64,000 nt of DNA from Butyricimonas sp. Marseille-P3923 (lineage in GTDB: Bacteria > Bacteroidota > Bacteroidia > Bacteroidales > Marinifilaceae): contig NZ_FXXL01000005.1 of assembly GCF_900184685.1 (NCBI RefSeq), positions 124,001 to 188,000 of the forward strand, read 5' to 3'. Made by a program: the position numbers and the translations under genes. The notes under the pieces are model-generated. The model had not been told where the DNA came from and searched no databases. It worked only from the letters and a program-made list of their open reading frames with translations. Of this stretch, positions 8,351 to 18,555 are shown piece after piece. Numbering within the stretch: position 1 is the stretch's first letter; each line of letters begins with the position of its first letter.

Positions 8351-10552
8351 TTATAAACTTAATCTTTTGATTGTCTGTTCAAGCTCTGCTTTTAAATCTT
8401 CCGGAAGATTGGCTGTTTGTTGCATCTTCTTTATTTCTTCAAGAATGTGTGGCCGTTGTACAGAATTAGTAAACCAACCTAATGCTTCGGCCATTACTAC
8501 ACGTACTTCCTGTGGATTACCGGCATCACGAATTACATTCAAATAATCATCCACGTGGAAATGGAATGTATAGTTACGCACATTGCGGATTGCACTGATA
8601 CGTTTTGCTTCCGGTGCAGCTACATCCATCAAGGTCTGATGGACTTTTGCCTCTTGTACAAACATTCTTTCCAGGCTTCTTAGTAATCGTTTTTTCTCTT
8701 CGTTTTCATTCAAACGGTCAACTTTTGCATAAAAGTCTTCTATTGTCTTTTCTACTTTCTCTTTCGGATAAAGGCTTAAAGCCTTGTTGGCACTCATTTG
8801 TACGCGTAAGCGTTCATTATGTTCGACCAATGCTTCCACAATAGCGGGCAATAAGGAATCGTCACCTACAAATCCAGCATAAATGGCACTTTGGCGAGCT
8901 ACCATTTCATAAGTATCGTTCAAACCTTCGCGTAATGCTTCGATGAAGTTGTCGTCCTGATAACGGCTCAACAACTTGATAGCTTCCATACGAACCGTAT
9001 TGAAGCCACTTTCCCGGTACTTCTTCAGGAGCAACGGAGATAATTCCTTTTGGGTATCGGCGTCAGCCAGCATACGCATGGCCAAACTTTGTACATCAGC
9101 GTATGGGCTGTTTAACAAATTCTTCCAATAGGCTTTGTCATCTTTGTGTATTGTTATATCGGTACTTAAAGTATTGGCTTCGATAGGAGCAAAACGGAAA
9201 GTGGGATCACCAAACAAATGACCTTCAAGTGATACGATTAGCTTATTGTATTGCCCGGCTCGTACACCATGGGACAACAAACCAATCATTTCAATAGTCC
9301 AGCGGTCTTGCAATACGTTACGGGTATTTCCTTGTGCTACTAATGTCTGACCGTCATTAAAGATATATTGTCCTGCTATATAGTCGTTTTCGTGAAAAGA
9401 ACCGTTGTAGCACGCATCAAACATTATCATCTTCGGATTAGTGGAAAGATTTCTCTTCATTAAATCTTCCGTTACGATACGTTCATCAGCGTAGTGAAGA
9501 GAGTCTGCTTCCCAGAACTTAGGATTGTCCAGGTCTTTAAAAAACACCTCATTCACTTGTCGTTTTTCCTGCATCTGAATACGTAAGGTGTCTTTGTCAC
9601 GTTTTCCAACATGGGACATGACTGCATTATAAAGTGTACTCTTCAACATTTTATAACGATTATTGAAATCAGTGCATGCCAATTCATCATTAATAAGCTG
9701 CCCTGTTGGCATTCCATGTTCATGAAACATAAATAAGTCAAGGTCCTTTCGTTGCAATTCGCTGAATAACTTATATTTCATAGGGTGTTTCATTCGGAAG
9801 TTCCAATGTTTGAATCCCATTTGACGACCAAAAGCTAATGGAAAGTTCTCCATATAAGCTTTTTCGTCATCCATCCATACAATCAGGCAATCGGAATTGT
9901 AAGAAGCACCATTGAATGAGAATACCCGATCTAATTGATTATGCTTATCTGCCTTGGCAGCAGCAGCTTTCTTCAGATATGAGGCAATGGCCGCATATTT
10001 ATCCCCTTCCTTTTTTTCCGGATACTTGATACGAGCTGAATAGAAAGTAGGATTTAGCCGCTGGGGACTGTCTTCTGTCAATTTGTAGTAGAAATGCTGA
10101 TGATTTACTGAGTCTTGCCTGATGAACTCAAACTTTAAGTTCAGATCATCATAAAAGCGGTCGGTAGGTACGGAAGACTGATCCCAAGGAAAGGCTTTCT
10201 CATTCATTTTGAATGCAGTAGTCATGTGTTGCGCATTACGTACCAATGCGACAGGCACATCGCCGATTAAAACCAGACCTTCCAATGAAGGGCATTCTTG
10301 ATATGTTTTGATGATTATCTGTTTGACTTGATCTGGATTTTGCCAGTCACCGCTGATCAGATAAGTTGCCAAACCATCATCTTCAACCGCAGTTTTGTAC
10401 TGATGCATGGCATCTTTGGTATTTGCATAAGTTTGGTTATCTGTTATGATAGCAAAAGCGGTAGGTTGTTTGACCAATGGCTTTATGACTGTTGTTTGTG
10501 CATTTCCTGCCAATGGCAAAAGAAATGCCAGATATATTATTTTTTTAATCAT
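8351..10552 (-). CDS. Exported clan-CD cysteine peptidase (C25/gingipain-like) with HEAT-like tail, paralogue 2
   Basis: The middle of three tandem paralogues. The signal peptide is 'IIYLAFLLPLAGNA'. I choose the ATG at 10552 rather than the in-frame TTG at 10558, because it places Lys-Lys directly before the hydrophobic core. The putative catalytic dyad is His279 ('FMFHEHGMP') and Cys381 ('IMFDACYNG'), and the C25-like closing motif is 'HLFGDPTFRF'. The tail of about 250 residues has HEAT-like helices ('LAMRMLADAD', 'RMEAIKLLSR', 'VVMAEALGWF'). It starts 6 bases after the stop of paralogue 1. Both dyad positions are conserved in all three copies, which argues for selection on catalysis, unlike the decayed proteases further right in this window. 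Confidence 0.8.
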   Translation of the reverse strand: MIKKIIYLAFLLPLAGNAQTTVIKPLVKQPTAFAIITDNQTYANTKDAMHQYKTAVEDDGLATYLISGDWQNPDQVKQIIIKTYQECPSLEGLVLIGDVPVALVRNAQHMTTAFKMNEKAFPWDQSSVPTDRFYDDLNLKFEFIRQDSVNHQHFYYKLTEDSPQRLNPTFYSARIKYPEKKEGDKYAAIASYLKKAAAAKADKHNQLDRVFSFNGASYNSDCLIVWMDDEKAYMENFPLAFGRQMGFKHWNFRMKHPMKYKLFSELQRKDLDLFMFHEHGMPTGQLINDELACTDFNNRYKMLKSTLYNAVMSHVGKRDKDTLRIQMQEKRQVNEVFFKDLDNPKFWEADSLHYADERIVTEDLMKRNLSTNPKMIMFDACYNGSFHENDYIAGQYIFNDGQTLVAQGNTRNVLQDRWTIEMIGLLSHGVRAGQYNKLIVSLEGHLFGDPTFRFAPIEANTLSTDITIHKDDKAYWKNLLNSPYADVQSLAMRMLADADTQKELSPLLLKKYRESGFNTVRMEAIKLLSRYQDDNFIEALREGLNDTYEMVARQSAIYAGFVGDDSLLPAIVEALVEHNERLRVQMSANKALSLYPKEKVEKTIEDFYAKVDRLNENEEKKRLLRSLERMFVQEAKVHQTLMDVAAPEAKRISAIRNVRNYTFHFHVDDYLNVIRDAGNPQEVRVVMAEALGWFTNSVQRPHILEEIKKMQQTANLPEDLKAELEQTIKRLSL

Positions 10553-10558
10553 GGCCAA

Positions 10559-12733
10559 TTAATTTTTAAGTCTGTAATATGTACGGTCGGCTTCTTCACG
10601 AAGGTTCTCGGATAAGCTCTTATCTTTTCTCAGTTGATCGCATACCCGAAGGATGTCAGGCTTCCGATAAGAATGAGTGAACCAAGCAAAAGCCTCCAAT
10701 AAACAGGTTTTTAGCTTTTCACTTTCACTGGAGTCGGTAAGTAAAGCCAAGAGGCCGTCTACACAGGCATGTGCCATATGATTTTTCAGAGAATTGCAAT
10801 AAAGGATGCGCCAACGTTCGGAAGTTTCTTTGCTTAATAACTCTTTTTGCATGCTACGACTATTATTGGCATTCTCCAAAACCTTACGCATCTCCTCCTT
10901 GTCTTGCAACACATAGGTCTCAGCCATTACTTTATCAATTGCCGCCTGTACGGCTGCCTGATCAAAGACTTGAAGCCCCAAACTCACATTAAATGCCACA
11001 CGCTCGGATAGGTTGTCTTCTACATAGGCTTTGATTTGCGGATAAACATACTCGTTCAGTCCCACATGTTGCATCATACGAACAGAGGTGCGACGAATAA
11101 ATTCATAGGAATCCGTAATGGCCAAGTGTAAGACTTCCCGGAAGTTTTTGTCACTAATCTTCTCAAGCAATGCCAAGCAGGTGAAACGTACCATCATGAA
11201 CGAGGAAGTTTCAAAAGTTTTTCTTAATAAATCAGAAATACCCGGATAGTCATTGCGATAAAGGTTGTGCAAAGCAAAATTCTGTATGTCGGCATAGGGC
11301 GACTGTAATAACTCCAACATGCGGGACTCGCTATATGGTTCTTTGAACAAAGCATTGGCATCTACCTCATTGATAGATTGAAAACGTAGAGTAGGGTCAC
11401 CGGTAATGTGCGATTCGAGAATATTCGTCAATTTAGCCCATTGCCCCACTCGTGCTCCCATACCTAACAGGCCGAGCATCTCGTTTGCCATTTTATCTTG
11501 CAGTACATTGACTGAATTGGCAAAAGTAGTTACGCATTTTCCTTCCGACATGATATAACGTCCGGCAATGTAATCTTTTTCCCGGAAATCACCATTATAG
11601 CATGCATCGAAAATTACCATACGGCTATTAGGCTTAAACTCTGTAACTTCCGACAGGATAATACCGGTGCGCAGGTCTAGTAAAGAATCTTCTGCAATTA
11701 CTTTGGGATCATCATAGCCTGCAATCCAAGTAGTGTCCAAACCGTATGTGTTTTTCATCATATCCAGCATTTCGTCGAAAGACTTTTTGTTGTTTTGCTT
11801 TCTACGCGCTAAACCACGATAATAGTACTTCATTGCATCTACATGAGCATTCCACCTATTAGTAGCGGGACTACCGGAAAGATATTGACGTTCGGGCATA
11901 CCATGCTCATGAAAAATAGACAAGTCCAGATCTGTGCGTTTCAGCATATTAATGACATCGTCCTTGGGATAATCGCTGAAATTATAACGGATGAAACGGG
12001 CCCGTCCCTCTTTATCGAATACGCCCGGCATTTGTTCGCGAATAGTAAAGGTTTCCGGTGTCCATGCAGTCAATGAGTTAGAGTAAGAGCCATCACCTGT
12101 ATAGGAGAAGAATTGGTCTAATTTATTGTTTATCTGGTGCTCAGCCACCACTTTTTTAAAATAGCGGCTGATTTGCGCATGCGGTTCTTCGCCGTTATCA
12201 ACAGCTTTGACACGTGCAGAATATATGTCACACCGAATTTGCTGTGGAGATTTTATAGCCAAATTATAATAGAAGAAATTATTTTCGACACTGTCCTGTT
12301 TCAAAAAATCGAATTGTAGGTCGAAATCATCGTAGAAACGGTCGCTGGGCACTGAAGAATCTCTCCAGTCATTGTTTTTCTCATCCATTTTAAAAGCGGA
12401 AGTCATATGCTGGGCTTTGCGGAGCATTGGAATAGGGATATCACCGACAAATACCACTCCTTCCAATTTATCCTTTTTGTAGAGCTTAACAATAACTTTC
12501 TTTACATCTTCCGGTTTATTCCATTCATTGTATACGATGAACGTAGGCAACCCTTCCATTCCTAGAATCTCCTGATAGGCTTTAAGCTCGGCTTCACAAG
12601 CCTGAAATGTCCCTTTATCTGTAATTACAGCAAAAGAGGTGTCCTTTACTTTCACAGCCGGTTTAACAAATGTCTGTGCCCGCAGAGATAATATGCTGCA
12701 GAGCATCAAACTTCCAGTTATTAATTTACGCAT
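10559..12733 (-). CDS. Exported clan-CD cysteine peptidase (C25/gingipain-like) with HEAT-like tail, paralogue 1
   Basis: The first of three tandem paralogues, 724 residues, with signal peptide 'SLMLCSILSLRAQ'. The catalytic-type motifs are His277-Gly ('IFHEHGMPE') and Asp-Ala-Cys378 ('VIFDACYNGDF'), with the C25-like 'HITGDPTLRF' segment near residue 445. The C-terminal part is helical and repeat-like ('ALHNLYRNDYPG', 'RFTCLALLEKI', 'LLEAFAWFTH'). No lipobox and no recognisable type IX sorting domain are visible at the C-terminus, so release to the periplasm is the simplest reading. It lies 30 bases after the beta-barrel gene in the same operon. The triplication suggests different specificities or a hetero-oligomer; that is inference. 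Confidence 0.8.
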   Translation of the reverse strand: MRKLITGSLMLCSILSLRAQTFVKPAVKVKDTSFAVITDKGTFQACEAELKAYQEILGMEGLPTFIVYNEWNKPEDVKKVIVKLYKKDKLEGVVFVGDIPIPMLRKAQHMTSAFKMDEKNNDWRDSSVPSDRFYDDFDLQFDFLKQDSVENNFFYYNLAIKSPQQIRCDIYSARVKAVDNGEEPHAQISRYFKKVVAEHQINNKLDQFFSYTGDGSYSNSLTAWTPETFTIREQMPGVFDKEGRARFIRYNFSDYPKDDVINMLKRTDLDLSIFHEHGMPERQYLSGSPATNRWNAHVDAMKYYYRGLARRKQNNKKSFDEMLDMMKNTYGLDTTWIAGYDDPKVIAEDSLLDLRTGIILSEVTEFKPNSRMVIFDACYNGDFREKDYIAGRYIMSEGKCVTTFANSVNVLQDKMANEMLGLLGMGARVGQWAKLTNILESHITGDPTLRFQSINEVDANALFKEPYSESRMLELLQSPYADIQNFALHNLYRNDYPGISDLLRKTFETSSFMMVRFTCLALLEKISDKNFREVLHLAITDSYEFIRRTSVRMMQHVGLNEYVYPQIKAYVEDNLSERVAFNVSLGLQVFDQAAVQAAIDKVMAETYVLQDKEEMRKVLENANNSRSMQKELLSKETSERWRILYCNSLKNHMAHACVDGLLALLTDSSESEKLKTCLLEAFAWFTHSYRKPDILRVCDQLRKDKSLSENLREEADRTYYRLKN

Positions 12734-12763
12734 GTTTTGTAATATAGATTTCGTTATGTAGCA

Positions 12764-14326
12764 TTAAAAATTACATCCTAAACTTATCGATAAATGAGTA
12801 CGCCCATCATAATCATAGTCAGAGGTATTTACACGATCGAATACAACTTTTGCAAATAAGTTCATACGTCTGTTTTCTCTGACTTGTTGCGAATACGTTA
12901 TCGACCCGCCAATACGATAGTAATCACAGGTATAATAATTAGTCAGCCCTTGTTGTAATTCGGTTACAGTTGGATAGTCTGCATGGCTGCCACCATATAC
13001 ATATTCACCTCCCAGATTATTGTTATACGCAACATGAACATCTATTAAAAGCCTGCGATTCAAACTATTGCCTAAAACAAAATTTTTTTTGCCACCTAAG
13101 CCTAAAGATAAATTTTCTGCATTCTGTACAGAATTAGGCATTAAATATTCATCGTCTTGCTTGGTATAATTCACATTTAATTCTGCTTTCCAACTATATT
13201 CATTCCCGCGGTTTCTGCTTAATGCATAATTAAGAGAAGCGGTTTGTGCCTTGTACGTAGAACGGATGTTATTATATAATTCCACCCAGCCACTTTGTGA
13301 TTCAGAGTTATCGCGTTGAGAAATATACTGAATACCATCGATGTTACGATTTGTATATGTGGTTCTCATATAATTGGTATAGTCCTTTCCTTCCTGAATC
13401 ATCGTTAAAGAAACATGAGCAGTTTTATCTTTTACACCGGCTATTTTTTTAGGAGTCGTATAGCTCTGCTGAACAGTTTCCGCTTTTACATCGTAACTGC
13501 CCTCAAGCAGTAAATTGAAAGAGGGCATACTGAAGTTGTACTGGAGAGCTCCACCGAAACGGTCTCCAATATAATTGCTGGTTACACCGCTGCCTATTCC
13601 TTTTATGGCTGTTCCCAAACCGTATAATATATAATAGTCCTGATCCACATAAGAGTTGACATTACTCATTCTTGAGTCTTCCTTGATAGAACTATACTTG
13701 AAACTTGCACCAAACTTGTGTGAATTATTCAACTTGTAAGTAATCCCCGGCGTCAGTCCCAGCGTATAAAAACGGGTATCCACACGCGGGTCGCGCTGTT
13801 TGGCAGCTAATGTAGCTACATAATTACCTTCCAACCCCAATGCCCAATGATTACCAAGTAAAGGAGTAGCTGCACGAAACTTCAGATCGTAATATTGATT
13901 TCTCCATTTGCTTAAGTGCTGGTCTGCGACATAGTAAGGCATTCCCCTGAATGGATCGGCAATGGAGGCGTTATATCCGGCATCTGTCAGATTTTTTTGT
14001 GCAAAATTAAATGCTCCCCACACATATGCATTTTTCAGATTGATAAAGCCTTCACTGGATACACCTACGATAGCCTCTTTCTGCCCCTCTTGCGGACGGC
14101 AATAGTTTCCGTCCTGTAAGTCATATCCCAATATAACATTCGAATAATTCTGAATATCATCGAATGGCATACCGGCAGCATTCTGTGAATGAGACCATAG
14201 TCGTCTTGTTTTCAATTGTTCCATAGCGGCGGGAGAGAAGCCCTGTGCCGCTCCCACCATACTTACAAGGCAGGCTATCATTACCAGCAGGCAGCTTTTC
14301 ATATAGTTCATATATTGTTTTTTCAT
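12764..14326 (-). CDS. Outer-membrane beta-barrel protein (DUF6850-like)
   Basis: A 520-residue exported protein with signal peptide 'CLLVMIACLVSMVGAAQ'. The rest alternates hydrophobic and polar residues in short strands with aromatic girdle residues, and it ends with a C-terminal Phe ('SISLGCNF'), the usual signature of an outer-membrane barrel. It matches what I recall of the DUF6850 barrel family found beside DUF4876 lipoproteins in Bacteroidetes; the family name is from memory. It sits between a DUF4876-like lipoprotein gene (24 bases) and the peptidase genes (30 bases). It may be a porin or a partner of the TonB-dependent receptor. No enzymatic motif is visible. Confidence 0.7.
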   Translation of the reverse strand: MKKQYMNYMKSCLLVMIACLVSMVGAAQGFSPAAMEQLKTRRLWSHSQNAAGMPFDDIQNYSNVILGYDLQDGNYCRPQEGQKEAIVGVSSEGFINLKNAYVWGAFNFAQKNLTDAGYNASIADPFRGMPYYVADQHLSKWRNQYYDLKFRAATPLLGNHWALGLEGNYVATLAAKQRDPRVDTRFYTLGLTPGITYKLNNSHKFGASFKYSSIKEDSRMSNVNSYVDQDYYILYGLGTAIKGIGSGVTSNYIGDRFGGALQYNFSMPSFNLLLEGSYDVKAETVQQSYTTPKKIAGVKDKTAHVSLTMIQEGKDYTNYMRTTYTNRNIDGIQYISQRDNSESQSGWVELYNNIRSTYKAQTASLNYALSRNRGNEYSWKAELNVNYTKQDDEYLMPNSVQNAENLSLGLGGKKNFVLGNSLNRRLLIDVHVAYNNNLGGEYVYGGSHADYPTVTELQQGLTNYYTCDYYRIGGSITYSQQVRENRRMNLFAKVVFDRVNTSDYDYDGRTHLSISLGCNF

Positions 14327-14349
14327 TGTTCTGTCTTTTTAGTTAATTA

Positions 14350-15621
14350 TTACAATGTGTGATTCCATGAAGGCATTTTTGCTCCATTACGACGCATTAC
14401 AGGAACAACGCCACGTTCAAAGTCATCCGTACTGTTGTTTGTATCCTGATATATATATGTACCTGTTTCTTCGCGAATAATAGGATTACCTTCTTCGTCT
14501 GTGGACAATTTGCGAGCAATACCTAAACCGCAATAAGTAGCTCCTACCCAAGTAATACCTGCATCAAGTACACCGGGGACACGTTTTGCATTCATCTTTG
14601 ACTCATTGTTTACTGCTTCAACAGCATCCAATACATATTTAATAGGTATTTTTGCATAATAAACATTGCTGTTCGGTTTGCTAAGATCTGTTGTCTTCAT
14701 ATTTTCATCGTTGACCGGATCCCAAGCTTCTCCTTCAGGAACACGAAAAATCACATAAGCACCTCCGAATACGGATGTCAAATATTGTGGTATACTTCCC
14801 ATCTCTGCTTTTCCTTGGTAGAAAACATGTTGCATATCATAAGCTGCCTGGTCAGGGAAGTTTGGATTATTCATATTAAACTCAAACTCAGAACTACTGC
14901 CGTCTATAGGACTTTGAGGGTTATAGATGTCCAACTGATGGTTAGCGGCAAATTGAGAAATGATGCAAGATTCACCTGGCGCTAACGGATATTCGGTTCC
15001 ATTTCCTGGAAATTTCCACACACGTTCTCCATATGCATAATTATTACCGTCCGCTTCCGGCCAAATAGGTAATTTAGTGGTAGCTGTACCCGGAGTTAAA
15101 TTTGCGAAATAAATACCGTCCAAATACAAAATGTCAGCAGAGTTATTGTATATCTCATAGAACTGGTCTCGGAAATAGACTCCTCCTTTTTCCGGACGGC
15201 TACCGCAATAATAAATCTCCTTGAATATTAATGGGCTCACTTTAAGCCCTTGTACTTCAATATTCAATGCGCTACCATGCTTAAATAATGCCGCATTTAC
15301 AGAATTGCCATTGATGTAGTATTCATTGTTTTCTGTATCGATCGCTGTACCGGATACTGTTACCGAATAAATTCCGGGGATAATTCCGTCAACTTTCACA
15401 CTATTATCAGTTACTTCTTTTACATAATGTAAATCTTCATCGTAATTGTCGAACTTTACAGTCAGATCTTTCAGTGTGGATATATTTTCAACGGTAATAT
15501 CCAAATATACATCCACTGTGATAGGATTCACTTCTGCTGTGCCAGACATGTCCCTGAACGAATCGCATCCTATCAAAAGGGTACTTGCCAATGTAAACAA
15601 ATATATTAAATATTTTTTCAT
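14350..15621 (-). CDS. DUF4876-like surface lipoprotein
   Basis: A 423-residue lipoprotein: the signal peptide ends in the lipobox 'TLLIGCDS'. An N-terminal Ig-like or carboxypeptidase-regulatory-like beta domain (about residues 30-135) is followed by a larger domain with 'IFKEIYYCGSRPEKGGVYF' and 'DQFYEIYNNS', a pattern I associate with DUF4876 and resembling lamin-tail-like beta folds. It is encoded 13 bases downstream of a TonB-dependent receptor gene, the position usually held by a substrate-capturing lipoprotein. A role in binding the receptor's substrate at the cell surface is inferred from that position. Confidence 0.7.
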   Translation of the reverse strand: MKKYLIYLFTLASTLLIGCDSFRDMSGTAEVNPITVDVYLDITVENISTLKDLTVKFDNYDEDLHYVKEVTDNSVKVDGIIPGIYSVTVSGTAIDTENNEYYINGNSVNAALFKHGSALNIEVQGLKVSPLIFKEIYYCGSRPEKGGVYFRDQFYEIYNNSADILYLDGIYFANLTPGTATTKLPIWPEADGNNYAYGERVWKFPGNGTEYPLAPGESCIISQFAANHQLDIYNPQSPIDGSSSEFEFNMNNPNFPDQAAYDMQHVFYQGKAEMGSIPQYLTSVFGGAYVIFRVPEGEAWDPVNDENMKTTDLSKPNSNVYYAKIPIKYVLDAVEAVNNESKMNAKRVPGVLDAGITWVGATYCGLGIARKLSTDEEGNPIIREETGTYIYQDTNNSTDDFERGVVPVMRRNGAKMPSWNHTL

Positions 15622-15634
15622 AACTTCCTAAACA

Positions 15635-18496
15635 TTATAAAGTGAGTGATAATTCCAGCCCAAAGAAAAATCGGTTATTCAATTGAATATATGAACCCGG
15701 ATTACGTTTGGATTCTCTGCGCGGATAACTTCTGAACATATTGTTGGCAAAGAAAGAAACACGTAGCATATTGCTAATTTCTTTAGTTACATTCAAGTTA
15801 AAACAAAAATAAGGACTGTATGATTCTTTTATAGCATTATTATGACTTACATTATTCAACATATATCCATATCCTGCATCCTTTACTTGCTGGGTAGTGG
15901 TATATTTCCCCTTGGGAAACATATTTACAGACGCATCTTCCAATGCTAAATAGCCCACAGGTATAGAATCGTTTCCAAATGTATTCCAATTAGACTGCTG
16001 CCAAATAGCTTGTGCTGTCATCGTAACAACAAAACCGATACGCGGGATATTGTGAGTGGCACGTAAAGTCGTTACAAATTGTTGTTTGTAACTTGCATTG
16101 CCTTCTTGAGAATAAATGGCCACCGGTTTACGGGCTGAAGCAGCATCTTCGCTATTGTCATAGAAGCTATAACCCTGACGCCAACTCTTAGTACGCATCC
16201 ATGAGCCATTTATTTGGAAGGCCGTACGGATAGCATCAATACGTCCGATATTCAAATCAAATTCTAAACCTTTAGTTTCTATATTTAAATTATTAGTTGG
16301 TTTTGCATAAGTAGACAATACCGGTAGGCTACTACTAAGCTCTATCCCGTTTTCTGTGCGCTGGTATTCATTGTAGATAAATGTATTGAAGGTGTTGAAG
16401 GTTTGGCTCATTACATAACCATCCTTCAGACGCTCCTTATAAGCTATTACATTCAGATTGGTTTTACCCACTCGTAAATTAAAACCGACTTCTGCTTTAT
16501 GATTTTGGGCAATCTTCAAATCTGAGTTATCTACTTGCCGAACTTCTGTGGTAGTCATAAACAAGCGCTGGCTTTCCGGAATATTTTCATTGGTAAGCTC
16601 ATTTATATTGATATATTCAAAATATGCATTTTCTGGATATAAATAGAGAAGAGAAGGCATCTTTGCAGCAATACCGTAACCTCCCTGAAGACTTAATAGA
16701 TTCGGAATCAAATCAATGGATGCATTTACACGTGGCGAGAAAATGCCTCCTACTACTGAGGTATGATCATAACGCACACCAGCCTGAATGTTCAAATCAT
16801 GCGTACCGCTTATGGACCATTTGAAATTATCTTCCACATATGCACCAAATTGGTTAATGAAAGGAATATCCTTATAGTTACGTGGACGGAAAGATGAATT
16901 ATGACCGTATTGACTACGATAAGGAGGAGTACTTGGGTCATAAGTTTTTCCTTTACCAACGTTACCGTCACTCCGGAAATCCGCACCAATCAAGATGCGG
17001 TTGTTTACATGACCGCTCGCCTTGAATAGAGAACTCGTCACTTTAGCAAACAAATTAACTTCACGACTATCGATCTCATAGTGTCCCAAATAGCTGCTTG
17101 GTAGATAAACAGCATAATGATTTATGTCTTCCGGTCCAAAATTAGTAATTTGATTACCATTGGCATCATAGATATGCTGACCTGCAAAGTTACTAAGTAC
17201 CGCACCGTTTGTAGTGGTCATGGAATAAGGAGATGTAGCAGAACTGTATACGGTTTCATAATAACTGTCTTTATCCATATACGTACCTGACAATACATAG
17301 CGTAGTGTTTTTAACCAGCCCTTATTTATATTCCATGTACCATTGGTATTCAAAGTAAAACCTATATCGCGGCCTTCCGAAGCTGTTTTAGTTTGTTCAT
17401 CATCAGGATTACGTTCACGTTGATCCTTACCATAAATAAAATCAAAGCTGGAATTGGTACGTAACTTATTATTAAAGAAAGTATTTGAATAGAGCAACTT
17501 TGTTGTGGCACGCTGATAGTGCTGGTAACTGGATATTGGATTATTCGTATTATAAGCATAATCTGCACTTACATTTAAAGCGCCTTTCTTTTTTCCAAGT
17601 TCAAAACCGGTTCCCATAGACACCTGATAGATATTGGGATTGGCTTTTGCTTTGACACGTAGCGGCTCACGACCAGCTTTTGTATTAATAATTACTGCTC
17701 CTGAGGTCAGATCACCATATTCAACAGAAGGGATACCACGAACGATTTGTATAGACTCTATATTTTCAGTAGAAATACTACGAACATCGGTTCCACCAGC
17801 CGGCGAGGCACCTCCGGCCAATGAAGCGGGTGTTTCCGTACCACTTAATACCGTAGGGCTCATCGCAGATAGATTAGCATTATTTGAGATGGGGGCACCA
17901 TCACGAATTATTGCGGTGCCCATAGCATTCATCGGAGCTTCCGGACCACTGGAACTGGAAACTTGACGGATGTTAATCTGTTGTGCCGAACTCATATCTT
18001 GATTCTGTGAAATTCCACCTGGCATCAATGACATTACATCATATAAACTGGTCGCTTGCATATGGTCCATAGCAGAGCGGGAAATGTGAGAAGATGTGGA
18101 TTTGCCTGAACGGCTGTTGGTTGCAGTTACTGTAACTTCTTTCAACTTAAAATCCTCATTCCTCATTGTAAAATTAAGAACCAAATCCTTATTTACATTT
18201 ATTAAGGTGTCAATGGAGACTTTGCCCAAATATTGAATTTGCATACGAATTTTACCAGTAGGTACGTTTTCCAGTATGTATCTACCATTTTCATCAGAGG
18301 TTGTCCCTAGTGCAATTTCAGGAATAGACACAGCTGCAAATTCTAAAGGCAAACGCTTGTTGTTGTGGTCGTACTCATAAACAGTGCCTGTAAGTTTTAC
18401 TTTGTAATTGTTTTGCGATTTGATAGGGAGGGCAATTCCTATGCAAATAAGTATAAACAAGTATATAATATTACACCCCAAAATACCTTTTTTCAT
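15635..18496 (-). CDS. TonB-dependent receptor, first gene of the clan-CD peptidase operon
   Basis: An outer-membrane active-transport receptor of about 953 residues. After the signal peptide comes a carboxypeptidase-regulatory-like domain ('LTGTVYEYD' to 'NFTMRNEDF'). A plug domain follows ('EVTVTATNS', 'SLYDVMSLMPGG', 'SIQIVRGIPSVEYGDLTSGA'), then a long beta-barrel ending in 'LELSLTL'. The frame is open upstream to 18619, but I start at the ATG at 18496: a strong promoter lies at 18523-18555, and Lys-Lys directly precedes the hydrophobic signal core there. It lacks an adjacent SusD, so it is not a glycan-type SusC. The substrate may be a peptide or a metal chelate; the sequence does not decide this. 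Confidence 0.85.
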   Translation of the reverse strand: MKKGILGCNIIYLFILICIGIALPIKSQNNYKVKLTGTVYEYDHNNKRLPLEFAAVSIPEIALGTTSDENGRYILENVPTGKIRMQIQYLGKVSIDTLINVNKDLVLNFTMRNEDFKLKEVTVTATNSRSGKSTSSHISRSAMDHMQATSLYDVMSLMPGGISQNQDMSSAQQINIRQVSSSSGPEAPMNAMGTAIIRDGAPISNNANLSAMSPTVLSGTETPASLAGGASPAGGTDVRSISTENIESIQIVRGIPSVEYGDLTSGAVIINTKAGREPLRVKAKANPNIYQVSMGTGFELGKKKGALNVSADYAYNTNNPISSYQHYQRATTKLLYSNTFFNNKLRTNSSFDFIYGKDQRERNPDDEQTKTASEGRDIGFTLNTNGTWNINKGWLKTLRYVLSGTYMDKDSYYETVYSSATSPYSMTTTNGAVLSNFAGQHIYDANGNQITNFGPEDINHYAVYLPSSYLGHYEIDSREVNLFAKVTSSLFKASGHVNNRILIGADFRSDGNVGKGKTYDPSTPPYRSQYGHNSSFRPRNYKDIPFINQFGAYVEDNFKWSISGTHDLNIQAGVRYDHTSVVGGIFSPRVNASIDLIPNLLSLQGGYGIAAKMPSLLYLYPENAYFEYININELTNENIPESQRLFMTTTEVRQVDNSDLKIAQNHKAEVGFNLRVGKTNLNVIAYKERLKDGYVMSQTFNTFNTFIYNEYQRTENGIELSSSLPVLSTYAKPTNNLNIETKGLEFDLNIGRIDAIRTAFQINGSWMRTKSWRQGYSFYDNSEDAASARKPVAIYSQEGNASYKQQFVTTLRATHNIPRIGFVVTMTAQAIWQQSNWNTFGNDSIPVGYLALEDASVNMFPKGKYTTTQQVKDAGYGYMLNNVSHNNAIKESYSPYFCFNLNVTKEISNMLRVSFFANNMFRSYPRRESKRNPGSYIQLNNRFFFGLELSLTL

Positions 18497-18522
18497 AAGT
18501 AACATCATATTTATTAATAATG

Positions 18523-18555
18523 CAAAATTATATGTAAATTTTAAATTAAAACAAA
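18523..18555 (-). promoter_or_regulatory. Promoter of the TonB-receptor/peptidase operon
   Basis: On the minus strand, TTTG (18555-18552), 21 bases, then TAATTTTG (18530-18523) matches the Bacteroides sigma-ABfr consensus exactly. The start of transcription would fall near 18516, about 20 bases before the chosen ATG. Confidence 0.75.

Noticed and set aside
8351-10558. Start of peptidase paralogue 2 at TTG 10558
   Set aside because: The ATG two codons later (10552) gives a better signal peptide and needs no alternative start codon.
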